A DNA stretch of 64,000 nucleotides from Lentzea aerocolonigenes (GTDB lineage Bacteria; Actinomycetota; Actinomycetes; Mycobacteriales; Pseudonocardiaceae), in contig NZ_BBOJ01000015.1 in assembly GCF_000974445.1 (NCBI RefSeq), positions 1 through 64,000 on the forward strand, read 5' to 3'. This document shows, in pieces, positions 51,607 to 61,146 of this stretch. Under the pieces are notes generated by a model. The model saw only the letters and a list, made by a program, of their open reading frames with translations, was not told the DNA's origin and did no database searches. Position 1 is the stretch's first letter, and every line of letters begins with the position of its first letter. The position numbers were made by a program, and so were the translations under genes.

Positions 51607-51978
51607 TCAGGCGGCCGCGCTCAGTCGCGCGTCCAACTCCTCCTCGTCCGCCACGAACCACAGCTGCCGCCCCTTGTTCGACTCGTACACGAAGTCCCGC
51701 AACGCCGTGCTCGCCCGCACGTGTGCGGCGATGTCCCCGACCACCGCCACCCGGAACCCGTACTGCTGCAGCTTCTGCACCACCGCGCCCGCCACGCGCG
51801 TGCGCAAGACGAAGAAGTCCTCGGTCAGCCGCTGCGTCGGCAACACCAACCACTGCACGTCCTGCCCCCACAACGTGCCGATCAAGTCCACAGCGGACTG
51901 CTCGTCGTGGATGGGCGGACCGTCGGGTGCGCACATGAGGACCGTCGCGCCGTGGCGCGTTTGCACAACATCAGACAT
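51607..51978 (-). CDS. DUF4180-family protein
   Basis: 123 aa. ATVLMCAPDGPPIHDEQSAVDLIG, WLVLPTQRLTEDFFVLRTRVAGAVVQKL, RVAVVGDIAAHV, STALRDFVYESNKGRQLWFV are the family's conserved blocks. DUF4180 proteins are small cytosolic alpha/beta proteins of unknown function. ATG at 51978 starts the conserved part; the longer frame is low-complexity His/Pro sequence from the repeat tract. Confidence 0.85.
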   Translation of the reverse strand: MSDVVQTRHGATVLMCAPDGPPIHDEQSAVDLIGTLWGQDVQWLVLPTQRLTEDFFVLRTRVAGAVVQKLQQYGFRVAVVGDIAAHVRASTALRDFVYESNKGRQLWFVADEEELDARLSAAA

Positions 51979-51989
51979 GGCACCGGAAC

Positions 51990-52640
51990 CTAGTGGCGGG
52001 GTGGGAGCGGTGTCGCTCGGAATTCGGGCGGTGGGCGGGGAGGGGCGCGGAACGCCGGGGTAGTCGCGGTGAGGCCATGTGGTGGCGGGAACGTGGTGGT
52101 GGCGGCGAGATCGTGGCGGTGAAGCTGTCGTGGTGAAGCGGTGGTGGGGCGGGAATGCGGTGGTGACGGCCGCGAGATGGTGGCGACGAGGCGAACGTGG
52201 CGAAGCGGTGGCCATAGTGGTGGGCATAGTGGTGGGCGGAGTGGTGAGGCGGAGTGGTGAGGCGATGCCGGCGGGCGGAGTTGGTGCGGAGTTGGGCGGT
52301 GGGCTCGATGCGTGGTCGCGTCATTGGGTCCTGCTGGCGAGGCCGTTTTCCGGTCACGGTCGCTCTTGGTCTCTGCGTCGCCGTGCCGCGAACATCGCCC
52401 GCCGCAGCCGGTGCCCTGGCCGCGGACATCCCTCGGCTGCAACCGTTGCCCTGGCCGATAACGTCGCACGGTCGTAACCGCCGCCCTGCCGCAGGTGATG
52501 TTCCGCCGCGGGTGTTGCCCTGCTGCGGGTGTTGCCCTGCCAAGGCGGTTGTCCTGTCGCGAATGCCCTGTCGGCCGCAGATGTCGTCCTGCCGAATTCC
52601 GGCGACCGGACCGGGCACCGCTTGATAGGGTCGCTCCACG
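51990..52640. repeat. Degenerate G-rich and CCCTG-type repeats, non-coding
   Basis: About 650 bp without a supported gene. 51990-52310 is strongly G-over-C on the plus strand and made of imperfect GTGGTGG and GGCGG units. From about 52395 to 52600 follow degenerate ~17-21-bp units built on GTTGCCCTGCCGCGGGT (for example near 52441, 52514, 52531 and 52549). It may be decayed coding sequence or a slippage-grown spacer. Confidence 0.55.
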
Positions 52641-52774
52641 CGATCAACCCGAGGAGGTGAGTCCCATCAACGCGGTCAACCCAGATGGGCGCTCCTCCAC
52701 ACTTCCGGCCTGACGCCTTCAGTCGCGCGTCGCCGCGGGAGCGCTCACAGCAGCCACCCGAAAGGCGATCGATC

Positions 52775-53530
52775 ATGCGCTTTCTCTCCGAAACGACCAC
52801 GAACGGCGTCACCGGACGCGACTTCATCCACGACGGCGTCCCCGGCGTCCTCTGGACCCCATCAGGCACCGACGCCCCCTCGCCACTCGTGCTGGGCGCG
52901 CACGGCGGTGGCCAGCACAAGCGAGCACCCCGGTCAGTCGATCACGCGGCGCGGTGCGCGGCGGCGGGCATGGCTGTCGTGACGCTCGACGCGCCTGCGC
53001 ACGGCGAGCGGCCGCGGACCGCGGAGGACGAGCGGGCGGTCGCCGAGATCAGGGCGCGGGTCGCCGCGGGACAGGACGTCGGCGAGCTGGTCGCCGAGTA
53101 CAACGCGAGTCTGGCGCGCCGAGCCGTTCCCGAGTGGCGGTCCGTGCTCGACGAGGTGCTGGAGCTGCCCGAGATCAGCAGCGGGGGCGGGGTCGGGTTC
53201 TGGGGGATGTCCATGGGCAGCGCGATCGGGATCGAGCTGGTCGCGGCCGAGCCCAGGGTGCTGGCCGCGGTGTTCGGGCTGGTGGGCAGGACCGAACAGC
53301 TGGCACGGGCTGCGGCGGGCGTGACTGTGCCGATGCGGTTTCTCCTGCAGTGGGACGACCAGCTGATCGCGCGTGAGGCCGGGCTGGCGATGTTCGACGC
53401 GTTCGCGTCGCGGGAGAAGACGTTGCACGCCAGCCCTGGTGGGCACGGGGATGTGCCTGAAGGCGAGATCGGCAGTGCGGTGGCCTTTCTCGCCGAGCGA
53501 CTCGGTGTTGGGCGGCTTGGCACCGAGTGA
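52775..53530 (+). CDS. Alpha/beta hydrolase (dienelactone-hydrolase-like)
   Basis: 251 aa. LVLGAHGGGQHKRAP (oxyanion Gly-rich turn), VVTLDAPAHGERP, nucleophile GFWGMSMGSAIG (GxSxG), acid in LLQWDDQLI and His in PGGHGDVPEGE. ATG at 52775 follows GAAAGG. The C-terminal codons (RLGVGRLGTE) run into the degenerate repeat tract that starts at about 53500, suggesting that the tail arose from the repeat. The substrate is unknown. Confidence 0.85.
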   Translation: MRFLSETTTNGVTGRDFIHDGVPGVLWTPSGTDAPSPLVLGAHGGGQHKRAPRSVDHAARCAAAGMAVVTLDAPAHGERPRTAEDERAVAEIRARVAAGQDVGELVAEYNASLARRAVPEWRSVLDEVLELPEISSGGGVGFWGMSMGSAIGIELVAAEPRVLAAVFGLVGRTEQLARAAAGVTVPMRFLLQWDDQLIAREAGLAMFDAFASREKTLHASPGGHGDVPEGEIGSAVAFLAERLGVGRLGTE

Positions 53531-53930
53531 CTCCGAGGTAGAGCGGCTCGGGGTAGGGCGGCTCGGGTTGTGAGCGGGCGGCTCGGGGCAGGGCTGCTCG
53601 AGTTGTGAGCGGGCAGCTGGGCCGGTGTCGTTTACACGCCGGGTCCGTTTTACATGCCTGGTCTGGGCTGCCCGCCTGAGTCTGGTCTGCCTGTCGGGTC
53701 CGGGCTGCCCGCCTGGGAGCCGTGCTACGTGCGGGTGCCGTTTCTGGCTGTCGGTGCCGGTTTGGCTGCCGGCACCGGTCTGCGTTAGTGGCTGGAGTTG
53801 GTCGGGTTCGTGCATCGCTGATGGGCGTGCCCGGTAGTACGCCGTCGGGATCCCACGCCCGGCCCTCCTTGCCCGCAGCCCCGCGCTCCTCCTTCCTTGC
53901 GGAGGTGAGTTGATCAAGAATTCCGGACAT
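53500..53930. repeat. Degenerate GGCTCGGG-type repeat tract
   Basis: The end of the hydrolase gene and the following ~400 bp consist of imperfect ~15-20-bp units such as GCGGCTCGGGGTAGG and GCTCGGGTTGTGAGCGG (53500-53620), then units with GGGCTGCCCGCCTG (53667-53720) and GGTGCCG (53740-53780). No gene is supported between 53531 and 54042. Confidence 0.55.
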
Positions 53931-54042
53931 CTACTAGACGGGCTCAGGCGTGGATTCGGACGGGATTCACTCATCCGGGTGGTGGCGGGGGCTGGGGAAA
54001 ATCGCGGGCGGTGGGGTTTGGGGCTGGGTAGCGTCGGGCGCC

Positions 54043-55017
54043 ATGCGTGATCTTGTTGCGTTGCCCAAGGCCCACCTGCACGTGCACCTGGAGAGCACTG
54101 TGTTGGCCGGCACGCTTGCCGAGCTTGCTGCCGAGCATGGTGTTGATGTGCCGGTGCACGACGGGGGGTTTGCAGGGTTTGCGCCGTTTGCCGCGCACAA
54201 CGGGGCCGTGCGGGACTGCCTGCGGCGAGCCGAGGACTTCAGCCGGATCGCTTACGAGTTCTGCGCCGAGGAAGCAGCGCAGGGGACTCGCTATGCCGAG
54301 GTCACGTTCACCGCGGCAGCGCACGGGGAACGGCTCGGGGATCCGGACATGCCGCTCGAGGCGGTGTTGTCCGGGCTCGCCGCAGGGCAGGCCGCCCACG
54401 GCATTGAATGCCGTGTGATCGTGGACCACCCCAGGAAGCGGTCGGTTGAACGGTTCGAGGCCTCGCTCCGGCTTGCGCTGGCGCACCCTCAGGTCGTGGC
54501 CATCGGGATGGCCGGTGCTGAGGATCATTCGCTGGCTCCCTTTGCCGGTGTGTTCCGGGCCGCGCGGGAGGCCGGGGTCGGGCTCGTGCACCACGCGGGG
54601 GAGTCCTGCGGGGCGGCGAGTGTCGCCGAGGCCGTTACCGTCGGGCTCGCTGATCGGATCGGGCACGGGTTCCGCGCGCTTGAGGATCCGGAAGTCCTGA
54701 AGCTGCTGCGGGACCGCGCCATACCGCTCGAGGTGTGCCCTTCGTCCAACGTCGCGCTGGGACTGGTCGAATCCGTCTCCTCTCATCCGCTGCCACTGCT
54801 CGTCGACGCCGGGCTGATCGTGACACTCAGCACCGACATCCCCTCTTCGACCGGCGCCACGCTCACCAGCGAGTACCGGCTCCTGCGCGACGTCCTCGGC
54901 TTCGACGACGACGCTCTCGCGCGCATCGCCACCAACGCCGTCGACGCCTCCTTCGCGCCCGTGGACACGAAGACCTCGCTGCGTCAGGACATCGCTGCCT
55001 GGCGCGCCGGTTCGTGA
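54043..55017 (+). CDS. Adenosine-deaminase-like purine deaminase
   Basis: 324 aa amidohydrolase. LPKAHLHVHLEST has the metal HxH motif, though Gly-Ser after the Glu is replaced by Ser-Thr. Further motifs are HHAGE (His and catalytic Glu), GHGFR, VCPSSNVALG and the metal Asp in LSTDIPSS (usually STDDP). Divergence at two motifs means adenosine may not be the substrate; adenine or AMP-like deaminases are alternatives. No ribosome-binding site; TAGCGT 8 bases before ATG 54043 suggests a leaderless mRNA. Confidence 0.82.
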   Translation: MRDLVALPKAHLHVHLESTVLAGTLAELAAEHGVDVPVHDGGFAGFAPFAAHNGAVRDCLRRAEDFSRIAYEFCAEEAAQGTRYAEVTFTAAAHGERLGDPDMPLEAVLSGLAAGQAAHGIECRVIVDHPRKRSVERFEASLRLALAHPQVVAIGMAGAEDHSLAPFAGVFRAAREAGVGLVHHAGESCGAASVAEAVTVGLADRIGHGFRALEDPEVLKLLRDRAIPLEVCPSSNVALGLVESVSSHPLPLLVDAGLIVTLSTDIPSSTGATLTSEYRLLRDVLGFDDDALARIATNAVDASFAPVDTKTSLRQDIAAWRAGS

Positions 55018-55494
55018 GCCGGGATCGCGGTGCCTCGAACGCGGTCTTCACACACGAAGACCGTGCCGTGTTGAGGCGCCACGGTCTCGTACGCCCGTAG
55101 TCACAGACCGCCTCGCTCGGTGGCGGGAGCCGATCCAGGCGCTACCGCAACCTGGGCGGGCCGAGGCCTCGGGGTGCCGGCTTGATCGCTCCGCGTGGAG
55201 GCATCCGTGACCAGGAAGATCGACGAATGACTCCGGACCGCCTGGGTGGACACGACCGCCGCTGACGTGGCGTGTTCCACGACGGCCTTGCGGCGGGACG
55301 TCGACGAGGCGCACCTGCTCCTCACCACGGGACCGCCCGATCACGGACCGCCCGAACACGGATGCCATGTGAGACAACGTCTGCGAGGCCTTCTGGCCGG
55401 TGTCTGCCGCTCGTGTGTGCCACTACCGGCATGCTGCGGGTGCGTGAACGCAGCCATGGGTTCCGGGGTCCGGCGATGCGGCGGCGCTGGCGGG
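55018..55494. other. 477-bp region without a supported gene
   Basis: Several overlapping frames on the minus strand (for example 55101-55328) have no ribosome-binding site, known motif or neighbour link. It may contain a decayed gene; I see no repeats or hairpins of note apart from a GTCTTC / GAAGAC symmetry near 55047-55065. Confidence 0.4.
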
Positions 55495-55821
55495 TCAGGA
55501 CATCGCCACCTCCCGCGACGGCTCGTAGCACACGAGGCCGTGTCGCTCGGCCAGCAGCGCCACCAGGTCCAGCACCTGGCGACGGGCCGGCCACACCACG
55601 TGCACGATCACCGCGTCGATCCCCACCGTCAGGGCTTCGTCCCACGACACCGGCGACGACGGGTCCGGCGAGGTCTGCCGCAGTTCCCGCACGAACGCCG
55701 CCACCGCCGGCTCGAAGGCGCCCAGCGGGGACGCGCGCAGCTCGGCGTAGCGGGCTGCCGCTTCCGCCGACGACGCCGGGCCGGGCGCCCGCCACACCAC
55801 CACGTCGACACCGACGTCCAT
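55495..55821 (-). CDS. Hypothetical protein coupled to DUF4240
   Basis: 108 aa. MDVGVDVVVWRAPGPASS, then a helical part (FEPAVAAFVRELRQT) and SWDEALTVGIDAVIVHVVWPARRQVLDLVALLAERHGLVCYEP. The ATG at 55821 shares its A with the stop of the DUF4240 gene, and GGAAAGGTGG precedes it, so the two are co-translated. The family is not recognised; it appears to be a fixed partner of the DUF4240 protein. Confidence 0.68.
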   Translation of the reverse strand: MDVGVDVVVWRAPGPASSAEAAARYAELRASPLGAFEPAVAAFVRELRQTSPDPSSPVSWDEALTVGIDAVIVHVVWPARRQVLDLVALLAERHGLVCYEPSREVAMS

Positions 55822-56381
55822 CACGCCACCTTTCCGAACAACGTGCCCAACCGCGGAATCCGCGCCGAGATCTCCGCCGGATCCGCGAAGTCCCACTGCT
55901 CGCCCGGCGGCTCCGGTGACGCGAGCAACTCCAGGCCGCGTGAGGCCAGCTCCGCGTCCAGGTCGCCGTCGAACGCCTCGGCCGCCACGTGGTCGAGGCC
56001 CTCCCAGTCCGGCCAGTCGTCGTCCGCCCACGCGTGGACGCCGCCGCGTGAGGCCAGCAGCCGCACGCGGGGCAGCGACGCCAGCTCGTCCGGCGAGGCC
56101 GCCACCGCCTCGAACACCTCCCGGCCCTGGCCGACCAGCCACGCCTGGAAGTAGAAGAACCCGTCGTCCGAGCACAGGCCGCCGCAGATCACGTACGCCG
56201 CCTGCCAGTGCGCCCACGTGTCGACCCGACGTCGCACCTCGTCGAGCCGCACCGCGAACTCCACCACCTCGGCACGAGGCAGCGCGGCCAGCGCGGCCGT
56301 CAGCCGCTCCAGCCGATCGTCCTGGTCGCGAGCCTCCACCGCGGAGGACTCCACCAGGGCCCAGAACGCGTTCAGGTCCAT
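55821..56381 (-). CDS. DUF4240-family protein, copy 1
   Basis: 186 aa. MDLNAFWALVESSA at the start and WAHWQAAYVICGGLCSDDGFFYFQAWLVGQGREVFEAVAASPDEL in content (residues ~60-105) define DUF4240. ATG at 56381 has no ribosome-binding site but sits exactly 7 bases after TAGCGT, so it is read as leaderless, downstream of a PafBC-like site (56389-56411). A paralogue with the same promoter follows at 56439-57020. Its biochemical role is unknown; damage induction is inferred. Confidence 0.82.
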   Translation of the reverse strand: MDLNAFWALVESSAVEARDQDDRLERLTAALAALPRAEVVEFAVRLDEVRRRVDTWAHWQAAYVICGGLCSDDGFFYFQAWLVGQGREVFEAVAASPDELASLPRVRLLASRGGVHAWADDDWPDWEGLDHVAAEAFDGDLDAELASRGLELLASPEPPGEQWDFADPAEISARIPRLGTLFGKVA

Positions 56382-56388
56382 GCCGAGC

Positions 56389-56411
56389 ACGCTAGCGAGG
56401 GGGTCTGACAA
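56389..56411 (-). promoter_or_regulatory. PafBC-like (RecA-independent damage) promoter 1
   Basis: Minus strand: TTGTCAGAC (56411-56403), 8 bases, TAGCGT (56394-56389), then 7 bases to the ATG. The mycobacterial PafBC-dependent promoter is TTGTCRGTG-N8-TAnnnT, so spacing and 7 of 9 bases of the upstream box agree. Confidence 0.6.
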
Positions 56412-56438
56412 TTTTTGGTGCCTCCGGATCCGCGCTGG

Positions 56439-57020
56439 TCAGGCCGCCTCTGACAGGCCGGTCGCGAGCTCCCACAGCCTCGGTAACCGCACCGCGGCCT
56501 CCAGCGGGGAGTCCAGCTCCCACACCGGACCCGTGAACGGGCCCGCGTCCGTCACCGGCACGTGCCCCAGGGCCGTCAGGGCCTCGCGAAGCGACTGCCC
56601 GGTCGCCGTGAAGAACGCGTCGTGCGGCACCCGGTCCAGCCCTTCCCACAACGGCCACGCCGCGTCCGGCCACGACTGGGCGCCGACCGCCAGCAACGTC
56701 CGCACCGCCGGCACCTCCGCCAGTGCGTCCGGACACGCCGACACCGACGCCAGCACCGACCTGCCCAGCCCGACCAGCCACGACTGGAACGCGAAGAACC
56801 GTTCCGCGGAACACAACCCGTCGCACAACACATAAGCCGCGTGCCAGTGCGAGAACGTGTTCACACGACCACGTGAGGCCGACAACAAAGTCTCGAACCC
56901 GCAAATGTCGCCAGGCGGCAGCAACGCGAGCCGCGACGTCAGCCAATCGCGACGTTCGCGCTGGTCAGAGGTAACGGAAGCCGACTGGTCGAGCAGTCCC
57001 CAGAAGACGTCGAGATCCAT
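56439..57020 (-). CDS. DUF4240-family protein, copy 2
   Basis: 193 aa. MDLDVFWGLLDQSASV, FSHWHAAYVLCDGLCSAERFFAFQSWLVGLGRSVLASVSACPDAL in content, and WPLWEGLDRVPHDAF align with copy 1, and the two C-termini share a WELDSPLEAAVRLPRLWEL / DPAEISARIPRLGTL pattern. ATG at 57020 lies 7 bases after TAACGT with no ribosome-binding site. Copy 1 and its partner gene follow directly, so this is a tandem duplication with duplicated promoter. Confidence 0.82.
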   Translation of the reverse strand: MDLDVFWGLLDQSASVTSDQRERRDWLTSRLALLPPGDICGFETLLSASRGRVNTFSHWHAAYVLCDGLCSAERFFAFQSWLVGLGRSVLASVSACPDALAEVPAVRTLLAVGAQSWPDAAWPLWEGLDRVPHDAFFTATGQSLREALTALGHVPVTDAGPFTGPVWELDSPLEAAVRLPRLWELATGLSEAA

Positions 57021-57027
57021 GCCGGTG

Positions 57028-57050
57028 ACGTTATCGAGAGGGTCTGACAA
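57028..57050 (-). promoter_or_regulatory. PafBC-like (RecA-independent damage) promoter 2
   Basis: Minus strand: TTGTCAGAC (57050-57042), 8 bases, TAACGT (57033-57028), then 7 bases to the ATG at 57020. It has the same boxes and spacing as promoter 1. Confidence 0.6.
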
Positions 57051-57235
57051 TTCTCGGCGTCCACCGATCGGACCATTTCCGGACAACGCCCGCAATCATC
57101 GAACCCAGCGGCCCGCGGCACCGGAGCCGGAGCAGCCGCGAGGCGTCCGGTGTGTCTGCGCCGCCACGCCGGGGAGGAGGCCTGACGGTTATTGACGCGA
57201 ACCGGACCGGGCACCCTGACTATCCTTGAGCGCAA

Positions 57236-60200
57236 ATGGACACCCCGCTCGCTGAACTGCACAAACGCCTGCCCGAGCTCATGCCGCGTGATCAACGCCG
57301 GCTCGCCAGGCGCCTCGACGGCGTACGCAAGGTCAAAGACCCCCTGGCGCGCCGCAAGATCACCGAGGAGATCGCCGCCCAGATCGACGAGGCCGCGCTC
57401 ACCGTCGCGCTGCGCAGGGAGTCCGTTCCCAAGATCACCTATCCGCCAGAGCTCCCGGTCAGCCAGCACAAGGACGACATCAAAGAGCTCATCGCGAACC
57501 ACCAGGTCGTGATCGTCGCCGGCGAGACCGGCTCCGGCAAGACCACCCAGCTGCCCAAGATCTGCCTGGAGCTCGGCCGCGGCATCACCGGCCAGATCGG
57601 CCACACCCAGCCGCGCCGCATCGCCGCCCGCACCGTCGCCGAACGCGTCGCCGAGGAACTCGGCACCAAGCTCGGTGACGCCGTCGGTTACAAGGTCCGC
57701 TTCACCGACCAGTCCGGCGACGACACCCTCGTCAAGCTCATGACCGACGGCATCCTGCTCGCCGAGATCCAGACCGACAGGACGCTGAGCCGCTACGACA
57801 CGATCATCATCGACGAGGCCCACGAACGCAGCCTCAACGTCGACTTCCTGCTCGGCTACCTCAAGCAACTCCTGCCTCGCCGCCCCGACCTCAAGATCGT
57901 CATCACCTCCGCCACGATCGACCCGCAGCGCTTCAGCCAGCACTTCGGCGACGCCCCGATCATCGAGGTCTCCGGCCGCACCTACCCCGTCGAGACCCGC
58001 TACCGGCCGCTGGAGGAGGACGACGACCAGACCCAGGGCATCATCAACGCCGTCCACGAACTGCAGGCAGAGGGCCCCGGTGACGTCCTGGTCTTCCTGT
58101 CCGGCGAACGCGAGATCCGCGACACCGCCGACGCCCTCAAACAGGAGGACCTGCGCAACACCGAGATCCTCCCGCTCTACGCACGACTGTCCGTCGGCGA
58201 ACAGCACCGCGTCTTCCAACGGCACACGGGCAGAAGGATCGTCCTGGCGACCAACGTCGCCGAGACCAGCCTCACCGTGCCGGGCATCAAGTACGTCATC
58301 GACCCCGGCAACGCCCGCATCTCCCGCTACAGCCACCGCCTCAAGGTCCAGCGCCTGCCGATCGAACCGATCAGCCAGGCGAGCGCCAACCAGCGCAAGG
58401 GCCGCTGCGGCCGCGTCAGCGAAGGCATCTGCATCCGCCTGTACTCCGAAGAGGACTTCGAGGCGCGCCCCGAGTTCACCGACGCGGAGATCCTGCGCAC
58501 CAACCTCGCCAGCGTCATCCTGCAGATGACCGCCATCGGTCTCGGCGACGTCGCGAAGTTCCCGTTCATCGACCCGCCCGACTCGCGCAACATCAACGAC
58601 GGCATCGGCCTGCTGCAGGAGCTCGGCGCCATCAACGCCGCCCAGAAGGGAGCGGGGGAGCAGAAGCTCACCCCGACCGGCCGCAAGCTCGCCCAGCTGC
58701 CCGTCGACCCCCGCCTGGGCCGCATGGTCCTGGAAGCCGACACCACCGGCTGCCTCAAAGAAGTCATGATCATCGCGGCCGCGCTGTCCATTCAGGACCC
58801 GCGCGAACGGCCCGCCGACCACCAAGAGGCCGCCACCCAGCAGCATGCGAGGTTCGTGGACAAGGAGTCGGACTTCGTCACGTTCCTCAACCTCTGGCAG
58901 TACCTCAAGGAGCAGCAGAAGGCGCTCAGCGGCAACCAGTTCCGCAAGCTGTGCAAGAACGAGTTCCTCAACTACCTGCGCGTGCGCGAATGGCAGGACA
59001 TCTACCTGCAGCTGCGTCAGGTCGCCAAGCAGCTCGGCATGCACCTCGACGACCAGCCCGGCGACCCCCGCAACATCCACATCGCGCTGCTGTCGGGTCT
59101 GCTCAGCCACATCGGCGTCAAGGACGTCCTCAAGAAGCAGGCGCCAGGCGAGAAACGCCGTCCCATGACGGAGTTCCTCGGCGCCCGCAACGCCAGGTTC
59201 GCGATCTTCCCCGGTTCCGCGCTCGCGAAGAAGCCGCCGCAGTGGGTCATGGCCGCCGAGCTCGTCGAGACCAGCCGCCTGTGGGGCCGCATCGTCGCCA
59301 AGATCGAACCCGAATGGGCGGAACGGCTCGGCGAACACGTCGTCAAACGCCAGTACTCCGAGCCGCACTGGGAGACCAAACGCGGCAGCGTCGTCGCCCT
59401 GGAGAAGGTGACGCTCTACGGCGTGCCGATCGTCGCCGGCCGCAAGGTCAACTACGGCCGCATCGACCCGGAACTGTCACGGGAGCTGTTCATCCGCCAC
59501 GCCCTCGTGCAGGGGGAGTGGACCACCCACCACAAGTTCTTCCACACCAACCGCGCCCTGCTCGAGGAGGTCGAGGAGCTCGAGAACAGGGCACGGCGGC
59601 GCGACATCGTCGTCGACGAGGAGACGCTGTTCGAGTTCTACGACCAGCGCGTCGGCGCCGAGGTCGTGTCCGCGCGGCACTTCGACTCGTGGTGGAAGAA
59701 GCAGAAGGACCGCAACCAGCTCACCTTCACCAAGGACATGCTGGTCAACGACCGCGCCGACGTCAGCCCCGACGCCTATCCCGACCAGTGGCGCCAGGGC
59801 GAGCTCACGCTGCCGCTGAGCTACCACTTCGAACCGGGCACCAAGAACGACGGCGTGACCGTCCAACTGCCGCTGCCCGCGCTCACCACGCTCGACGACG
59901 ACGCGTTCTCCTGGCAGATCCCCGGCCTGCGCCACGACCTCGTCGTCGCGCTCATCCGGTCACTGCCCAAGCAGATCCGCCGCAACTTCGTGCCCGTGCC
60001 CGACGTCGCCACCGCCGTCCTCGCGCGCATCAAGCCCGCGGAAACCAGCCTGCTCAACGGCATCGAACGCGAACTCAAAGCACTGACCGGTGTCACCGTG
60101 CACCGCGACGACTGGCAGTTCGACGCCGTCCCGGACCACCTCAAGCTCACCTTCCAGGTCGTCGACGAGGACAACCGCACCCTCGCCGAGGGCAAGGACA

Positions 60201-61117
60201 TCGCCGCGCTGAAGGAGAAACTGCGCGACGAGGTCCGCGAGTCGCTGAGCCAGGCCGCCGGCCACCTGGAACAAACCGGGCTGACGACCTGGGACTTCGA
60301 CAGCCTCCCGAAGACGATCGAGCAACGGCAGTCCGGCATCACCGTCACCGCCTACCCCTCACTCGTCGACCAGGGCAACGCCGTCGCCGTCAAGGTCCTC
60401 GACACCCCCGGCCGCCAGACCTACGCCCACCGCCGCGGCGTGCGGAGGCTGCTGCTGCTCGGCATCAACTCACCCGTCAAGCACCTGCAGCGCCACCTCG
60501 ACAACGCCGCCAAGCTCGCCCTGACCCGCAACCCGCACGGCGGCGTCGCGAACCTGCTGTCGGACTGCATCACCGCCGCGGTCGACCGGTTGATGGGCGA
60601 ACCCGCGTGGGACGCCAAGTCCTATGCGGCGCAACTGAAGAAGGTCCAGGCCGCGCTCAACGACACCACGTGGGTCGTCGTCCAGGAGGTCCGCAAGGTC
60701 CTGGAAGCCGCGCACGAGGCCGAACTCAAGCTCAACGGCCTCAAGGGGGCGCCGGACTCGGTCGCGGACATCCGCGCTCACCTCAACTCGCTGGTGTACA
60801 AGGGATTCGTGACGAAGACCGGGTACGACCGGTTGCCGGACCTCGTGCGGTACCTCAAGGGCATCGCACGGCGCGTCGAGAAGCTGCCGGAGAACCCGCG
60901 CCGCGACCTGGAGTGGACGCAGAAGGTTCACCAGGTGCACGCCGAGTACCGGGAGCTGCGGGCGCAGACACCGGCCGACGAACCCGCGCCGGAACTGGAC
61001 GAGATCCGGTGGATGATCGAGGAACTGCGGCTGTCGTACTTCGCGCAGACCATCGGGACCCGGTACACCGTGAGCGACAAGCGCATCTACAAGGCGCTCG
61101 ACGCCGTGCCCTTGTAG
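57236..61117 (+). CDS. hrpA: ATP-dependent RNA helicase HrpA
   Basis: 1293 aa, full length for HrpA. DEAH-box helicase: Walker A GETGSGKTTQ (96-105), TQPRRIAART, IIDEAHERS, TSATI, and in domain 2 LFLSGEREI-like VLVFLSGEREI, TNVAETSLTVPGI and QRKGRCGRVSEG. Helicase-associated and OB folds follow, then the long DUF3418 C-terminus (LPLSYHFEPGTKNDGVT ... TIGTRYTVSDKRI). It acts in mRNA processing and rescue of stalled ribosomes. ATG at 57236. Confidence 0.95.
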   Translation: MDTPLAELHKRLPELMPRDQRRLARRLDGVRKVKDPLARRKITEEIAAQIDEAALTVALRRESVPKITYPPELPVSQHKDDIKELIANHQVVIVAGETGSGKTTQLPKICLELGRGITGQIGHTQPRRIAARTVAERVAEELGTKLGDAVGYKVRFTDQSGDDTLVKLMTDGILLAEIQTDRTLSRYDTIIIDEAHERSLNVDFLLGYLKQLLPRRPDLKIVITSATIDPQRFSQHFGDAPIIEVSGRTYPVETRYRPLEEDDDQTQGIINAVHELQAEGPGDVLVFLSGEREIRDTADALKQEDLRNTEILPLYARLSVGEQHRVFQRHTGRRIVLATNVAETSLTVPGIKYVIDPGNARISRYSHRLKVQRLPIEPISQASANQRKGRCGRVSEGICIRLYSEEDFEARPEFTDAEILRTNLASVILQMTAIGLGDVAKFPFIDPPDSRNINDGIGLLQELGAINAAQKGAGEQKLTPTGRKLAQLPVDPRLGRMVLEADTTGCLKEVMIIAAALSIQDPRERPADHQEAATQQHARFVDKESDFVTFLNLWQYLKEQQKALSGNQFRKLCKNEFLNYLRVREWQDIYLQLRQVAKQLGMHLDDQPGDPRNIHIALLSGLLSHIGVKDVLKKQAPGEKRRPMTEFLGARNARFAIFPGSALAKKPPQWVMAAELVETSRLWGRIVAKIEPEWAERLGEHVVKRQYSEPHWETKRGSVVALEKVTLYGVPIVAGRKVNYGRIDPELSRELFIRHALVQGEWTTHHKFFHTNRALLEEVEELENRARRRDIVVDEETLFEFYDQRVGAEVVSARHFDSWWKKQKDRNQLTFTKDMLVNDRADVSPDAYPDQWRQGELTLPLSYHFEPGTKNDGVTVQLPLPALTTLDDDAFSWQIPGLRHDLVVALIRSLPKQIRRNFVPVPDVATAVLARIKPAETSLLNGIERELKALTGVTVHRDDWQFDAVPDHLKLTFQVVDEDNRTLAEGKDIAALKEKLRDEVRESLSQAAGHLEQTGLTTWDFDSLPKTIEQRQSGITVTAYPSLVDQGNAVAVKVLDTPGRQTYAHRRGVRRLLLLGINSPVKHLQRHLDNAAKLALTRNPHGGVANLLSDCITAAVDRLMGEPAWDAKSYAAQLKKVQAALNDTTWVVVQEVRKVLEAAHEAELKLNGLKGAPDSVADIRAHLNSLVYKGFVTKTGYDRLPDLVRYLKGIARRVEKLPENPRRDLEWTQKVHQVHAEYRELRAQTPADEPAPELDEIRWMIEELRLSYFAQTIGTRYTVSDKRIYKALDAVPL

Positions 61118-61146
61118 GCCGAGGCGCGCGCGTCACGGACGCGCAA

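Noticed and set aside
51990-52640. CRISPR array
   Set aside because: Repeats are imperfect, of uneven length and without unique spacers; no cas gene is present.
56939-59368. 809-aa minus-strand open frame opposite hrpA
   Set aside because: Val/Asp/Leu/Gly-rich product typical of the antisense frame of a GC-rich gene; the plus strand encodes full-length HrpA.
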